Assembly (NCBI GenBank): GCA_964449895.1 | Contig: CAYVBY010000023.1 | Coordinates: 1-26,481, forward strand | Direction of reading: 5' to 3' | Source of the DNA: Intestinibacter sp964449895 | GTDB lineage: Bacteria > Bacillota > Clostridia > Peptostreptococcales > Peptostreptococcaceae | Length of the DNA stretch: 26,481 bases | Shown: in pieces, positions 14,803 through 22,731 of the stretch | Position numbering within the stretch: the stretch's first letter is position 1 | Layout: every line of letters begins with the position of its first letter | Notes under the pieces: model-generated | The model's input: only the letters and a program-made list of their open reading frames with translations | What the model was told of the DNA's origin: nothing | The model's database searches: none | Position numbers and translations under genes: made by a program

Positions 14803-15750
14803 ATGATAGAAATAGAAAAACCAAAAGTAGATATATTAGAGCTTAGCGAAGACTATAGATATGGAAAATTCGTTATAGAACCTCTAGAAAGAGGATACGG
14901 AATAACTATAGGAAATGCTCTTAGAAGAATATTATTATCATCTTTACCAGGTGTAGCTGTACATTCTATAAAAATAGATGGAGTGTTACATGAATTCTCA
15001 ACAATACCAGGTGTAAAAGAAGATGTGACAGAAATAATATTATCATTAAAAGAACTTTCTGCTACTATTGAAGGTGAAGGAAGCAGAACACTTAAAATAG
15101 AAGCTCAAGGTCCATGCTCTATCAAAGGATCTGACATAATATGTCCTCCAGATGTTGAAATATTAAGTAAAGATTTACATATCGCAACTTTAGATGATAA
15201 TGCTAAACTTAATATGGAAATATATGTTGATAAAGGTAGAGGATATGTGCCAGCAGAAGATAATAAAACAGACAATATGCCAATAGGTGTATTACCTGTT
15301 GACTCAATATATACTCCAATTGAAAAAGTTAGTTATCACGTTGAAAATACAAGAGTTGGTCAAAAATCTGACTATGATAAACTTGTATTAGAAGTTATGA
15401 CTAATGGAAGTATAAATCCTCAAGAAGGAATATCTCTTGCTGCAAAAGTACTTGTTGAACATTTAAATTTATTTATAGATTTAACTGAACATGTAAGTAA
15501 TGTTGAAATAATGGTAGAAAAAGAAGAAGACCAAAAAGAAAAAGTTTTAGAAATGACAATAGAAGAACTTGATTTATCTGTTAGATCTTATAACTGTTTA
15601 AAAAGAGCGGGAATAAACACAGTTGAAGAATTAGCTAATAAATCTGAAGATGACATGATGAAGGTTAGAAACCTTGGTAAAAAATCATTGGAAGAAGTAA
15701 TTCAAAAACTAGAAGAACTTGGATTAGGTCTTAAACCAAGCGAAGAATAA
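14803..15750 (+). CDS. rpoA: DNA-directed RNA polymerase subunit alpha
   Basis: The 315-aa alpha subunit has the N-terminal dimerization domain (FVIEPLERGYGITIGNALRR, ILLSSLPGVAVHSI) and a C-terminal domain from about residue 250 (LDLSVRSYNCLKRAGINTVEEL, RNLGKKSLEEV) that binds UP elements and activators. It nucleates RNA polymerase assembly. AAGGAGGG lies 10 bases upstream. A 74-base gap before it separates it from rpsD. Confidence 0.98.
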   Translation: MIEIEKPKVDILELSEDYRYGKFVIEPLERGYGITIGNALRRILLSSLPGVAVHSIKIDGVLHEFSTIPGVKEDVTEIILSLKELSATIEGEGSRTLKIEAQGPCSIKGSDIICPPDVEILSKDLHIATLDDNAKLNMEIYVDKGRGYVPAEDNKTDNMPIGVLPVDSIYTPIEKVSYHVENTRVGQKSDYDKLVLEVMTNGSINPQEGISLAAKVLVEHLNLFIDLTEHVSNVEIMVEKEEDQKEKVLEMTIEELDLSVRSYNCLKRAGINTVEELANKSEDDMMKVRNLGKKSLEEVIQKLEELGLGLKPSEE

Positions 15751-15771
15751 TCGAGCAAAGGAGGGATTGGC

Positions 15772-16113
15772 ATGGCTAATTACCGTAAGTTAGGTCGTGT
15801 GACTTCACACAGAAATCTTATGTTAAGAAACTTAGTAACTGACTTACTAAGAAATGGTAGAATAGAAACTACTGTAACTAGAGCAAAAGAAACTCGTAGA
15901 ATGGCAGAAAAAATGATAACTCTTGCAAAAAGAGGAGATTTACATGCTAGAAGACAAGTTTTAGCTTATGTTATGGATGAAACTGTTGTAAATAACTTAT
16001 TCACTGATATAGCTCCAAAATATGCTGAAAGAAATGGTGGATATACTAGAATAATCAAAAAAGGTCCAAGAAGAGGCGACGCTGCTGAAATGGCATTTAT
16101 AGAATTAGTTTAG
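15772..16113 (+). CDS. rplQ: 50S ribosomal protein L17
   Basis: The 113-aa protein begins MANYRKLGRVTSHRNLMLRN and ends IIKKGPRRGDAAEMAFIELV, the L17 signature. It is the last gene of the ribosomal super-operon and is followed by a strong terminator 24 bases downstream. AAAGGAGGG precedes the start. Confidence 0.98.
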   Translation: MANYRKLGRVTSHRNLMLRNLVTDLLRNGRIETTVTRAKETRRMAEKMITLAKRGDLHARRQVLAYVMDETVVNNLFTDIAPKYAERNGGYTRIIKKGPRRGDAAEMAFIELV

Positions 16114-16137
16114 TAAATAATAGTTTTATATAGATAA

Positions 16138-16168
16138 AAAGATTAGGTTTATAACCTAATCTTTTTTT
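16138..16168 (+). terminator. Terminator of the S10-spc-alpha super-operon
   Basis: A perfect 12-bp stem AAAGATTAGGTT/AACCTAATCTTT (16138-16149 with 16153-16164) is followed by a T run. It is the first clear terminator after rpsJ, about 15.7 kb downstream. Confidence 0.93.
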
Positions 16169-16312
16169 TATTTTATATAAATAAAATTATTATATCTTTA
16201 ATAATTGCACTTTTCAAATTCTATAATAAAATATATAATTGTATCGATAAAATAAAAAATAAGAATATGATTGTAATGAAATTAATATTTTTAAAATTTT
16301 ACGCTTAAACTA

Positions 16313-16321
16313 TGTTATAAT
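16313..16321 (+). promoter_or_regulatory. Extended -10 promoter of ecfA1
   Basis: TG-T-TATAAT (16313-16321) is a perfect extended -10. No recognisable -35 lies 16-18 bases upstream, which such promoters tolerate. It lies 50 bases before ecfA1 and after the rplQ terminator. Confidence 0.6.
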
Positions 16322-16371
16322 AATAGTCTGTATAAGTTTTTAAGCTACTGCTTTATAAAGGAGTATATAAA

Positions 16372-17205
16372 ATGGAAAATATAATTAGTGTAAAGGACAT
16401 GTCCTTTGAATATGTAACTTTAGAGTCTAAATTTAAAGCAATAGACAATTTAAGTTTAGATGTTAAGCATGGTGAATTTGTGGCAATAATAGGTCACAAT
16501 GGATCTGGCAAATCTACATTATCTAAGAATTTAAATGCAATTTTAGTACCTAGTGAAGGTGATATTTATATCGATGGAATGAATACAAAAGATGAAGATA
16601 AACTTTGGGATATTAGACAAACAGCAGGTATGGTATTCCAAAATCCAGATAATCAAATTGTAGCAACTATTGTAGAAGAAGATGTTGCTTTTGGACCTGA
16701 AAATCTAGGAGTAGAACCAAAATTAATTAGACAAAGAGTAGAAGAATCATTAAAAAGTGTTGGAATTTATGAATTAAGAGGAAGACAACCACATTTATTA
16801 TCAGGTGGTCAAAAACAAAGGGTAGCCATAGCAGGAATTATAGCTATGAGACCTAAATGTATCATATTTGATGAAGCTACAGCTATGCTAGATCCATCAG
16901 GTAGAAAAGAAGTTATGAATGTAATAAAAAAATTAAACAAAGAAGAAAATATTACAACTTTACATATAACTCACTATATGGAAGAAGCTGTTCAAGCTGA
17001 TAGAGTAGTTGTTGTAGACAAAGGTAAAAAACTATTAGAAGGGACTCCAAAAGAGGTATTTAAAAATGTAGACTTACTTAAAAAGATAGGTCTAGATGTA
17101 CCTTGTATGACTGAACTAGCTGGTCTTTTAAAAGAAGAAGGACTAGATTTAGATGATGATATACTAACTGTGGATGAAATGGTGGACAAATTATGTCAGT
17201 TATAG
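16372..17205 (+). CDS. ecfA1: ECF transporter ATPase EcfA1
   Basis: The 277-aa protein is an ABC ATPase of the energy-coupling-factor system, which powers uptake of vitamins and metal ions through separate S components. It shows Walker A GHNGSGKST (41-49), the Q-loop FQNPDNQ, the signature LSGGQKQR, Walker B CIIFDEA and the H-loop HITH. The gene ends inside ecfA2 with a 13-base overlap. A GGAG RBS is present. Ile codons mix ATT and ATA. Confidence 0.96.
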   Translation: MENIISVKDMSFEYVTLESKFKAIDNLSLDVKHGEFVAIIGHNGSGKSTLSKNLNAILVPSEGDIYIDGMNTKDEDKLWDIRQTAGMVFQNPDNQIVATIVEEDVAFGPENLGVEPKLIRQRVEESLKSVGIYELRGRQPHLLSGGQKQRVAIAGIIAMRPKCIIFDEATAMLDPSGRKEVMNVIKKLNKEENITTLHITHYMEEAVQADRVVVVDKGKKLLEGTPKEVFKNVDLLKKIGLDVPCMTELAGLLKEEGLDLDDDILTVDEMVDKLCQL

Positions 17206-18059
17206 TAAAGAATTTAACTTATATATACGATGAAGGAATGCCTTTTGCAAGTAAGGCTCTTGATAATATTTCTTTTGAAATTAAAGATAACGATTTTGTA
17301 GGACTTATAGGTCATACAGGATCAGGAAAATCAACATTAATACAACACTTAAATGGTTTATTAAAACCTTCTTCAGGAGATATTATTGTAAATGGTTTTA
17401 ATATAACAGATAAAGAATTAAATCTAACTGAGGTTAGAAAAAGAGTAGGGATTGTTTTTCAATATCCCGAATATCAATTGTTTGAAGAAACAGTAGAAAA
17501 AGATATAGCTTTTGGTCCTGGAAACTTAGGTTTAAGTGAAGAGGAAATAAGTGAAAGAGTAAAAAAATCTATGGAAGCAGTAGGGCTTGATTACGAAACA
17601 TATAAAGATAGCTCACCTTTTGATTTATCAGGAGGACAAAAGCGTAGAGTGGCAATAGCTGGTGTAATAGCTATGAATCCAGAAGTACTTGTATTAGATG
17701 AACCTACAGCTGGATTAGATCCAGGTGGTAGGGATGAAATATTCAATTTAATAAAAAAACTACATGAAGATAATAATATAACTATAATACTATCATCACA
17801 TAGTATGGATGATATGGCTAAATTAGCTAAAACAATTATAGTTATGAACCATGGAAAAATAGAATTTATGGGATCACCTAGAGAAGTATTTAATTCTCAT
17901 GCAGATAGATTAAAATCTATAGGCTTAGATGTACCTCAAGTTTTAACTTTGGCAGCTAAGTTAAGAGAAAAAGGATTTGACATAAGAAATGATGTGTTAA
18001 CTGTTGAGGAAATAAAAGAGGAAATACTAAAAGTTATGAGAGGAAGAGGAAAATGTTAA
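17193..18059 (+). CDS. ecfA2: ECF transporter ATPase EcfA2
   Basis: The 288-aa partner ATPase has Walker A GHTGSGKST (40-48), LSGGQKRR, Walker B VLVLDEPT and an H-loop with SSHSM. It forms the heterodimer with EcfA1. Overlaps of 13 bases with ecfA1 and 7 bases with ecfT point to translational coupling, suited to a 1:1:1 complex. Confidence 0.96.
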   Translation: MSVIVKNLTYIYDEGMPFASKALDNISFEIKDNDFVGLIGHTGSGKSTLIQHLNGLLKPSSGDIIVNGFNITDKELNLTEVRKRVGIVFQYPEYQLFEETVEKDIAFGPGNLGLSEEEISERVKKSMEAVGLDYETYKDSSPFDLSGGQKRRVAIAGVIAMNPEVLVLDEPTAGLDPGGRDEIFNLIKKLHEDNNITIILSSHSMDDMAKLAKTIIVMNHGKIEFMGSPREVFNSHADRLKSIGLDVPQVLTLAAKLREKGFDIRNDVLTVEEIKEEILKVMRGRGKC

Positions 18060-18880
18060 AAGATATAACTATAGGTCAATACTATCCAGCGGATTCTATT
18101 ATCCATAAATTAGATCCAAGAACTAAACTTATAGGCGCAATTGTATTTATGATTGCTTTATTCGTTGTAAATCAGTTTTGGCCATATTTAATAATCTTAG
18201 GAGTAATAGTAGCAGTAACTAAAGCATCTAATATTCCTATAAAATATATTATAAAAGGGATAAAACCTTTAAGATGGATACTATTATTTACTTTTGTAAT
18301 AAATATATTCTGTTTGCCAGGAGAAGTAATTCAACTTGGAGGATTTAAACTTCAGTTAGGATTTTTAAAAATCACTGATAATGGATTAAGACAAGCAATA
18401 TTTATGTCTGTTAGATTAATATACTTAGTTGTAGGGACATCTTTACTTACGCTTACAACTTCACCTATACAATTAACAGATGGTATAGAGAGACTTCTAG
18501 ATCCACTTAATAAAATAGGTTTACCAGTACATGAATTAGCTATGATGATGACAATAGCATTACGTTTTATACCTACATTATTAGATGAAACAGACAAAAT
18601 TATGAAAGCTCAAATGTCAAGGGGAGCTGATTTTGAAAGTAGTAATCTTATAAGTAGAGCTAAAAATTTAGTGCCATTATTAGTACCTCTATTTGTAAGT
18701 GCATTTAGAAGAGCTGATGAATTAGCTATGGCTATGGAAGCTAGATGCTATAGAGGTGGACATAATAGAACTAAAATGAGAGAAGCTGTTATATCTAAAG
18801 CAGATAAAATAGGATTTTTATTAATGATTTTATTCTTAGCTGCAAGTATAGCAAGTAGATTTATACAAATTTTAATATAG
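18053..18880 (+). CDS. ecfT: ECF transporter transmembrane subunit EcfT
   Basis: The 275-aa membrane protein links the ATPases to interchangeable substrate-binding S components. It begins (after MLKDITIGQYYPADS) with LDPRTKL, has about five or six hydrophobic segments, and carries the two Arg-containing coupling motifs in MSRGADF and EARCYRGG. No S-component gene is next to it, so it likely serves S components encoded elsewhere (group II ECF). Confidence 0.95.
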   Translation: MLKDITIGQYYPADSIIHKLDPRTKLIGAIVFMIALFVVNQFWPYLIILGVIVAVTKASNIPIKYIIKGIKPLRWILLFTFVINIFCLPGEVIQLGGFKLQLGFLKITDNGLRQAIFMSVRLIYLVVGTSLLTLTTSPIQLTDGIERLLDPLNKIGLPVHELAMMMTIALRFIPTLLDETDKIMKAQMSRGADFESSNLISRAKNLVPLLVPLFVSAFRRADELAMAMEARCYRGGHNRTKMREAVISKADKIGFLLMILFLAASIASRFIQILI

Positions 18881-18901
18881 TAATTTTTTATGAGGTAATT
18901 T

Positions 18902-19633
18902 ATGAGAAATTTAAAAATTACTTTACAGTATAATGGTGAAAACTACTGTGGCTGGCAAAGACAGCCTAATTCTTTAGGAATACAAGGAACAGTAGAAAAG
19001 GCAATATATGAAATAACAAAGGAAGAGGTAAAAGTAACTGCTTCAGGAAGAACTGATGCAGGAGTACATGCCTTAGGTCAGGTTGCAAATTTTAAAACTA
19101 ATACAAAAATACCTGCATCAAAAATACCAGACGCATTAAATGCTAAATTACCGAAAGATATTTCAATAATTAGTTGTGAAGATGTTGACATAGACTTTCA
19201 TGCAAGATATAATGCTTGTGGTAAGACTTATAGGTATTTAATATATAATAGACCTTATAGAAGCCCTTTATACAAAGATTTAGCCTATCATGTGAGATAT
19301 GAGTTGGATTTAGATAAAATTCGCTCAGAATCGAAATATTTGATTGGTACGCATGATTTTGGAGGATTTATGAGCTCAGGATCATCGGTAAAGGACACAG
19401 TAAGGACTATATATGATGTTAAGATACAAGAAGATGAAGGTATAATATCTATTGAAATAAGTGGTAATGGATTTTTATACAACATGGTGAGAATAATCGT
19501 AGGCACTCTTGTCGATATCGGAAGAGGAAGAATTAACCAAAGTATGGAAGAAATAATAAATTCTAAGAGCAGATCAATGTGTGGCCATACAGCACCTGCA
19601 CACGGATTATTTCTCAAAAAAGTTAATTATTAA
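18902..19633 (+). CDS. truA: tRNA pseudouridine(38-40) synthase TruA
   Basis: The 243-aa enzyme isomerizes uridines 38-40 in the anticodon stem-loop. The catalytic aspartate is Asp52 in GRTDAGVHA, preceded by GWQRQ (17-21), and a C-terminal GNGFLYNMVRI motif is present. It starts 21 bases after ecfT with a weak TGAGGT RBS and is in the ecf transcription unit. rplM follows from its own promoter. Confidence 0.97.
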   Translation: MRNLKITLQYNGENYCGWQRQPNSLGIQGTVEKAIYEITKEEVKVTASGRTDAGVHALGQVANFKTNTKIPASKIPDALNAKLPKDISIISCEDVDIDFHARYNACGKTYRYLIYNRPYRSPLYKDLAYHVRYELDLDKIRSESKYLIGTHDFGGFMSSGSSVKDTVRTIYDVKIQEDEGIISIEISGNGFLYNMVRIIVGTLVDIGRGRINQSMEEIINSKSRSMCGHTAPAHGLFLKKVNY

Positions 19634-19636
19634 ACC

Positions 19637-19665
19637 TTGACACATTTTGTTACATGTATTAGAAT
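19637..19665 (+). promoter_or_regulatory. Sigma-A promoter of rplM-rpsI
   Basis: TTGACA (19637-19642), a 17-base spacer and TAGAAT (19660-19665) lie directly after the truA stop. A transcript would start near 19672. Confidence 0.85.
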
Positions 19666-19671
19666 ATATAG

Positions 19672-19756
19672 GAATGTGTTAATAAGTCCACAACGCCCCG
19701 GACTTTATATATAACGGTAAAATAAAATTTTGGAAAATTAAGAAGGAGGGACAACC
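19672..19756 (+). ncRNA. Putative L13 leader RNA
   Basis: AAGTCC/GGACTT (19684-19689 with 19700-19705) closes a loop ACAACGCCCC that is strikingly C-rich for this genome. The position (between the promoter and rplM) and the look match the L13 leader described upstream of rplM in Firmicutes, thought to mediate autoregulation. The family assignment is from memory and not searched. Confidence 0.6.
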
Positions 19757-20185
19757 ATGAAAAGTTATATAGCTAAACCAGCAGAAGTACAAAGAAAATG
19801 GTACTTAGTTGACGCTGAAGGAAAAACATTAGGTCGTCTTGCTACAGAAATAGCAACTATATTAAGAGGAAAACATAAACCAACATTTACACCACATGTA
19901 GACGGTGGAGATTTCGTTGTTGTTGTAAATGCATCAAAAGTAGTTTTAACAGGAAAAAAATTAGATCAAAAATATTATAGATACCACACTGGTTATGTAG
20001 GTGGATTAAAAGAAATTTCTTACAGAGAAATGATGGATAAAAAACCAGAAGAAGTAGTAGCTCACGCAGTAAGCGGTATGTTACCAAAAAATAAATTAAG
20101 AGCAAAAATGATGACTAGATTAAGAGTATTCGCAGGAGCAGAACATACTCATGCAGCTCAAAAACCAGAAGTAATAAACTTCTAA
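19757..20185 (+). CDS. rplM: 50S ribosomal protein L13
   Basis: The 142-aa product is L13, an early 50S assembly protein: KWYLVDAEGKTLGRLATEIA near the start, RGKHKPTFTPHVDGGD, and GMLPKNKLRAKMMTRLRVFAG. AAGGAGGG lies 7 bases before the ATG. It forms a two-gene operon with rpsI. Confidence 0.98.
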   Translation: MKSYIAKPAEVQRKWYLVDAEGKTLGRLATEIATILRGKHKPTFTPHVDGGDFVVVVNASKVVLTGKKLDQKYYRYHTGYVGGLKEISYREMMDKKPEEVVAHAVSGMLPKNKLRAKMMTRLRVFAGAEHTHAAQKPEVINF

Positions 20186-20211
20186 TTAGATAGGTGAAAG
20201 GAGGAGTTATC

Positions 20212-20604
20212 ATGGAAAAAGTACAATTCTACGGAACAGGAAGAAGAAAAAGCTCTGTAGCTAGAGTTAGATTAGTTGCAGGTGAAGGAAATATAACAGT
20301 AAACGGAAGAGCATTAGACGAATATTTCGATTACGATACATTAATAAGAGACGTTAAACAACCATTAGTTTTAACAAACAATGAAAATAAATATGATGTT
20401 ATAGTAAAAGTTGAAGGTGGAGGATTCACTGGACAAGCTGGAGCTATAAGACATGGTATATCTAGAGCTTTATTAAAAGCTGATGCTGAATTAAGACCAG
20501 AACTTAAAAAAGCAGGATTCTTAACAAGAGATGCTAGAATGAAAGAAAGAAAGAAATATGGTTTAAAAGCAGCAAGAAGAGCACCACAATTCTCAAAAAG
20601 ATAG
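20212..20604 (+). CDS. rpsI: 30S ribosomal protein S9
   Basis: The 130-aa protein begins MEKVQFYGTGRRKSSVARVR and ends RRAPQFSKR, whose C-terminal tail contacts the P-site tRNA. I chose ATG 20212, 7 bases after AAAGGAGG. The in-frame TTG/ATG upstream at 20194 would cover the RBS. A strong terminator follows 22 bases after the stop. Confidence 0.97.
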   Translation: MEKVQFYGTGRRKSSVARVRLVAGEGNITVNGRALDEYFDYDTLIRDVKQPLVLTNNENKYDVIVKVEGGGFTGQAGAIRHGISRALLKADAELRPELKKAGFLTRDARMKERKKYGLKAARRAPQFSKR

Positions 20605-20626
20605 TATTATCGTATATGATATTTAT

Positions 20627-20661
20627 AAAGACCTTGAAATCATTGATTTCGAGGTCTTTTT
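20627..20661 (+). terminator. Terminator of rplM-rpsI
   Basis: A 14-bp stem (20627-20640 with 20646-20659, one G-U) with a 5-base loop runs into a T run. Its first arm begins AAAGACCT. Confidence 0.93.
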
Positions 20662-20695
20662 ATGTTAAAGACAGAATATTAGATTTTGTTGTGGA

Positions 20696-20727
20696 TAAAT
20701 TTATCTTTATTTTAAAGGATAAATTTA
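20696..20727. repeat. AT-rich hairpin in the rpsI downstream gap
   Basis: The 316-base gap 20605-20920 holds the rpsI terminator, this 11-bp inverted repeat (20696-20706 with 20717-20727) and the next promoter. The repeat also places GGATAAATTTA twice (20693-20703, 20717-20727). It is not followed by a T run. I see no gene in the gap, and the function is unknown. Confidence 0.35.
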
Positions 20728-20785
20728 ATTAGAAATGAAAATATAAATAATAATTATTATTTATGTTTATTATTAAATTCAATTA

Positions 20786-20815
20786 TTGACACTATATATA
20801 TTTAAATTATATAAT
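20786..20815 (+). promoter_or_regulatory. Sigma-A promoter of the barrel-protein gene
   Basis: TTGACA (20786-20791) and TATAAT (20810-20815) are separated by 18 bases. A transcript would start near 20822 and carry a leader of about 100 bases with no clear structure. Confidence 0.75.
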
Positions 20816-20920
20816 TACTAAAATTGCTAAAAATAAAAATTATATAATAAAAAAGAGTACATCAAAACTACATAATAGAAAATTAAGTTTTACTAAACTA
20901 ATTCAAAGAGGTGATAATAT

Positions 20921-21586
20921 ATGTTAAAACAAAATCCGCCCCGCATAGATGGAGTACTTAGAAAGAAATCCGTAAGAGTACCGGAATCAATTTGGAAATG
21001 CAGTGGAATAGTTGTATTTGGAAGGAGAATAAAATCGTTAGCATTTACTACAGATTTAGCTATTGTAAGAAATATAAATGCAGATGCGATTTTGGCTGTT
21101 TATCCATTTACTCCTCAGCCAGTTATAAATCATGCATTACTTGTAGCAGCAGAGAGACCAGTTTTTACTGGTATAGGTGGAGGAATGACAACAGGAAAGA
21201 GAATAGTTCAGCTTGCAACCTATTCAGAAATGCAAGGAGCAGTAGGAGTTGTAGTTAATGCACCTACATCACCTGATATTATAGAGGAAATTTCTGAAAA
21301 TATCGATATACCACTTATAGTAACTGTTGTTAAATGGAAAGAATCTGTACATGATCAAATTGCTGCAGGAGCTACTATATTAAATGTGGCTGCAGCTAAA
21401 GATACACCAAATCTAGTTAGAAAAATTAGAGAACATTATCCAGATATACCTATTATAGCTAGCGGTGGAAATACAGACGAATCTATAGAAGAAACAATTA
21501 AAGCAGGAGCAAATGCAATTTCATGGACTCCGCCAGCTACAAAGGAAATATTTAAGACTGTAATGCATACTTACAGAGAAGCTTAA
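20921..21586 (+). CDS. Conserved protein of unknown function, probable alpha/beta-barrel
   Basis: The 221-aa protein has no signal peptide or membrane segment. Alternating strand-like and helix-like stretches (DAILAVYPF, PVFTGIGGGMTTG, GAVGVVVNAP, PLIVTVVKW, ATILNVAAA, PIIASGGNTDES, ANAISWTPPA) and the Gly-Gly loop near residue 187 resemble phosphate-binding TIM barrels such as ThiE/HisA-type folds. I recall close homologues in C. difficile named only 'hydrolase'; no catalytic residue supports that name here. AGAGGTGAT is the RBS. It has its own promoter and sits just before the purine module, which may or may not be meaningful. Confidence 0.8.
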   Translation: MLKQNPPRIDGVLRKKSVRVPESIWKCSGIVVFGRRIKSLAFTTDLAIVRNINADAILAVYPFTPQPVINHALLVAAERPVFTGIGGGMTTGKRIVQLATYSEMQGAVGVVVNAPTSPDIIEEISENIDIPLIVTVVKWKESVHDQIAAGATILNVAAAKDTPNLVRKIREHYPDIPIIASGGNTDESIEETIKAGANAISWTPPATKEIFKTVMHTYREA

Positions 21587-21604
21587 GAAATAAATTAAGT
21601 ATAT

Positions 21605-21640
21605 ATTCTAAGATATTATTTCATTAGTTAGAATAATTTT
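21605..21640 (+). terminator. Weak terminator-like hairpin
   Basis: ATTCTAA/TTAGAAT (21605-21611 with 21628-21634) is a perfect 7-bp AT-rich stem followed by AATTTT. It lies 19 bases after the barrel-protein gene. The stem is weak, so it may be leaky. Confidence 0.35.
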
Positions 21641-21660
21641 AAAAATACGGATTTTTATTG

Positions 21661-21689
21661 TTGAATATTAAATAATATTCGTGTATAAT
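21661..21689 (+). promoter_or_regulatory. Promoter of the ZTP-riboswitch purine operon
   Basis: TTGAAT (21661-21666), a 17-base spacer and a perfect TATAAT (21684-21689) lie just before the riboswitch aptamer. The predicted start is near 21696. Confidence 0.8.
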
Positions 21690-21707
21690 AAATTTGTACA
21701 ATTAAGA

Positions 21708-21806
21708 ATGGTCAAGCAACTGGTGGAAAGTATCATTAGATACTGTGGGAATTAACCCACAGGGAGCTTGATTATATATCTATGAAATGCCGACCGCCTG
21801 GGCACG
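21708..21806 (+). ncRNA. ZTP/ZMP riboswitch (pfl motif)
   Basis: The first half has P1 TCAAGC/GCTTGA (21712-21717 with 21766-21771) enclosing AGTATC/GATACT (21729-21734 with 21739-21744) and GTGGG/CCCAC (21745-21749 with 21756-21760), then GGGAGC. After a linker of about 20 bases comes CCGCCTGGGCA (21794-21804), the hallmark 3' element of the pfl motif. This class senses ZMP/ZTP, the purine intermediate AICAR ribotide, that builds up when 10-formyl-THF is short. The genes downstream use ZMP as substrate, which fits. Confidence 0.92.
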
Positions 21807-21846
21807 TGATGTTTTTTTATGAACATTTGCGTCCTGGCGGTTTTTT
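21794..21846 (+). terminator. Riboswitch expression platform: intrinsic terminator
   Basis: The CCGCC of the aptamer's 3' element (21794-21798) can pair with GGCGG (21836-21840), extended by three pairs past a T-T mismatch, and is followed by six T. Using aptamer bases in the terminator means ligand binding should prevent termination, i.e. ZMP turns the genes on. Confidence 0.85.
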
Positions 21847-21880
21847 ATTTAAATTAATTTTAAGTAGGGGGAATTTTAAA

Positions 21881-22594
21881 ATGAAAATGTTATCACTTGC
21901 ACAAGAATTAAATAGCAATACATATCCAGGAAGAGGGATAGTAATAGGTAAATCAGAAGACGGAAAAAAAGCAGTAACTGCATATTTTATAATGGGTAGA
22001 AGTAGCAATAGTAGAAATAGAATATTTGTAGAAGAAGGTCAAGGAATAAGAACTCAAGCTTTTGACCCATCTAAACTTGAAGATCCATCATTAATAATAT
22101 ATGCACCAGTAAGAGTTTTAGGAAATAAAACAATTGTAACTAACGGAGATCAAACAGACACTATATACGAAGGAATGGACAAAATGCTTACTTTCGAACA
22201 ATCATTAAGATGCCGTGAATTTGAGCCAGATGGACCTAACTATACACCTAGAATTTCAGGAATAATGCATATAGAAAATGGAAAATACAACTATGCAATG
22301 TCAATACTAAAAAGCAACAATGGAAATCCAGATGCTTGTAACCGTTACACATTTGCTTATGAAAATCCAATAGCAGGTGAAGGACGTTTCATTCATACAT
22401 ATATGCATGATGCAAATCCACTTCCAAGTTTTGAAGGAGAACCTAAATTAGTAGGAATTAGTGGAGATATAGATGAATTTACTAATATGATTTGGACAAA
22501 CTTAAATGAAGATAATAAAGTTTCTTTATTTGTGAGATTTATAGATATAGCTACAGGAGAATACGAAACAAGAATAATAAACAAAAATAAATAG
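21881..22594 (+). CDS. purO: IMP cyclohydrolase, PurO-like
   Basis: The 237-aa protein resembles the archaeal-type IMP cyclohydrolase family (Pfam IMP_cyclohyd). NTYPGRGIVIG (about residues 11-21) and AYFIMGRSSNSRNRIF (about 31-46) match the conserved start of that family. It would close FAICAR to IMP, the final step of the pathway. I chose ATG 21881, 8 bases after AGGGGGA; the longer frame from 21782 lies in the riboswitch. The adjacent AICAR transformylase supplies its substrate. Both genes are under one ZTP riboswitch. The family call rests on motif memory. Confidence 0.85.
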   Translation: MKMLSLAQELNSNTYPGRGIVIGKSEDGKKAVTAYFIMGRSSNSRNRIFVEEGQGIRTQAFDPSKLEDPSLIIYAPVRVLGNKTIVTNGDQTDTIYEGMDKMLTFEQSLRCREFEPDGPNYTPRISGIMHIENGKYNYAMSILKSNNGNPDACNRYTFAYENPIAGEGRFIHTYMHDANPLPSFEGEPKLVGISGDIDEFTNMIWTNLNEDNKVSLFVRFIDIATGEYETRIINKNK

Positions 22595-22731
22595 TCTTTT
22601 AATAATAAATAAGTGAATATATAAAGAGAAATCCTATTATTAATAATATATTGAAATGTTAATAATATAAAAACTTTAATATAGGAATTAGTTGATATAA
22701 GTAAAATATGTTATAAAAAGGAGTATTTCAA

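Noticed and set aside
20992..21258. 88-aa + strand frame inside the barrel-protein gene
   Set aside because: Out of frame with a longer, better protein; Cys/Tyr/Ser-rich composition and no RBS.
22640..22700. TTAATAATAT repeats between purO and the transformylase gene as a regulatory repeat
   Set aside because: Short and composed only of A/T in a very AT-rich stretch; expected by chance.
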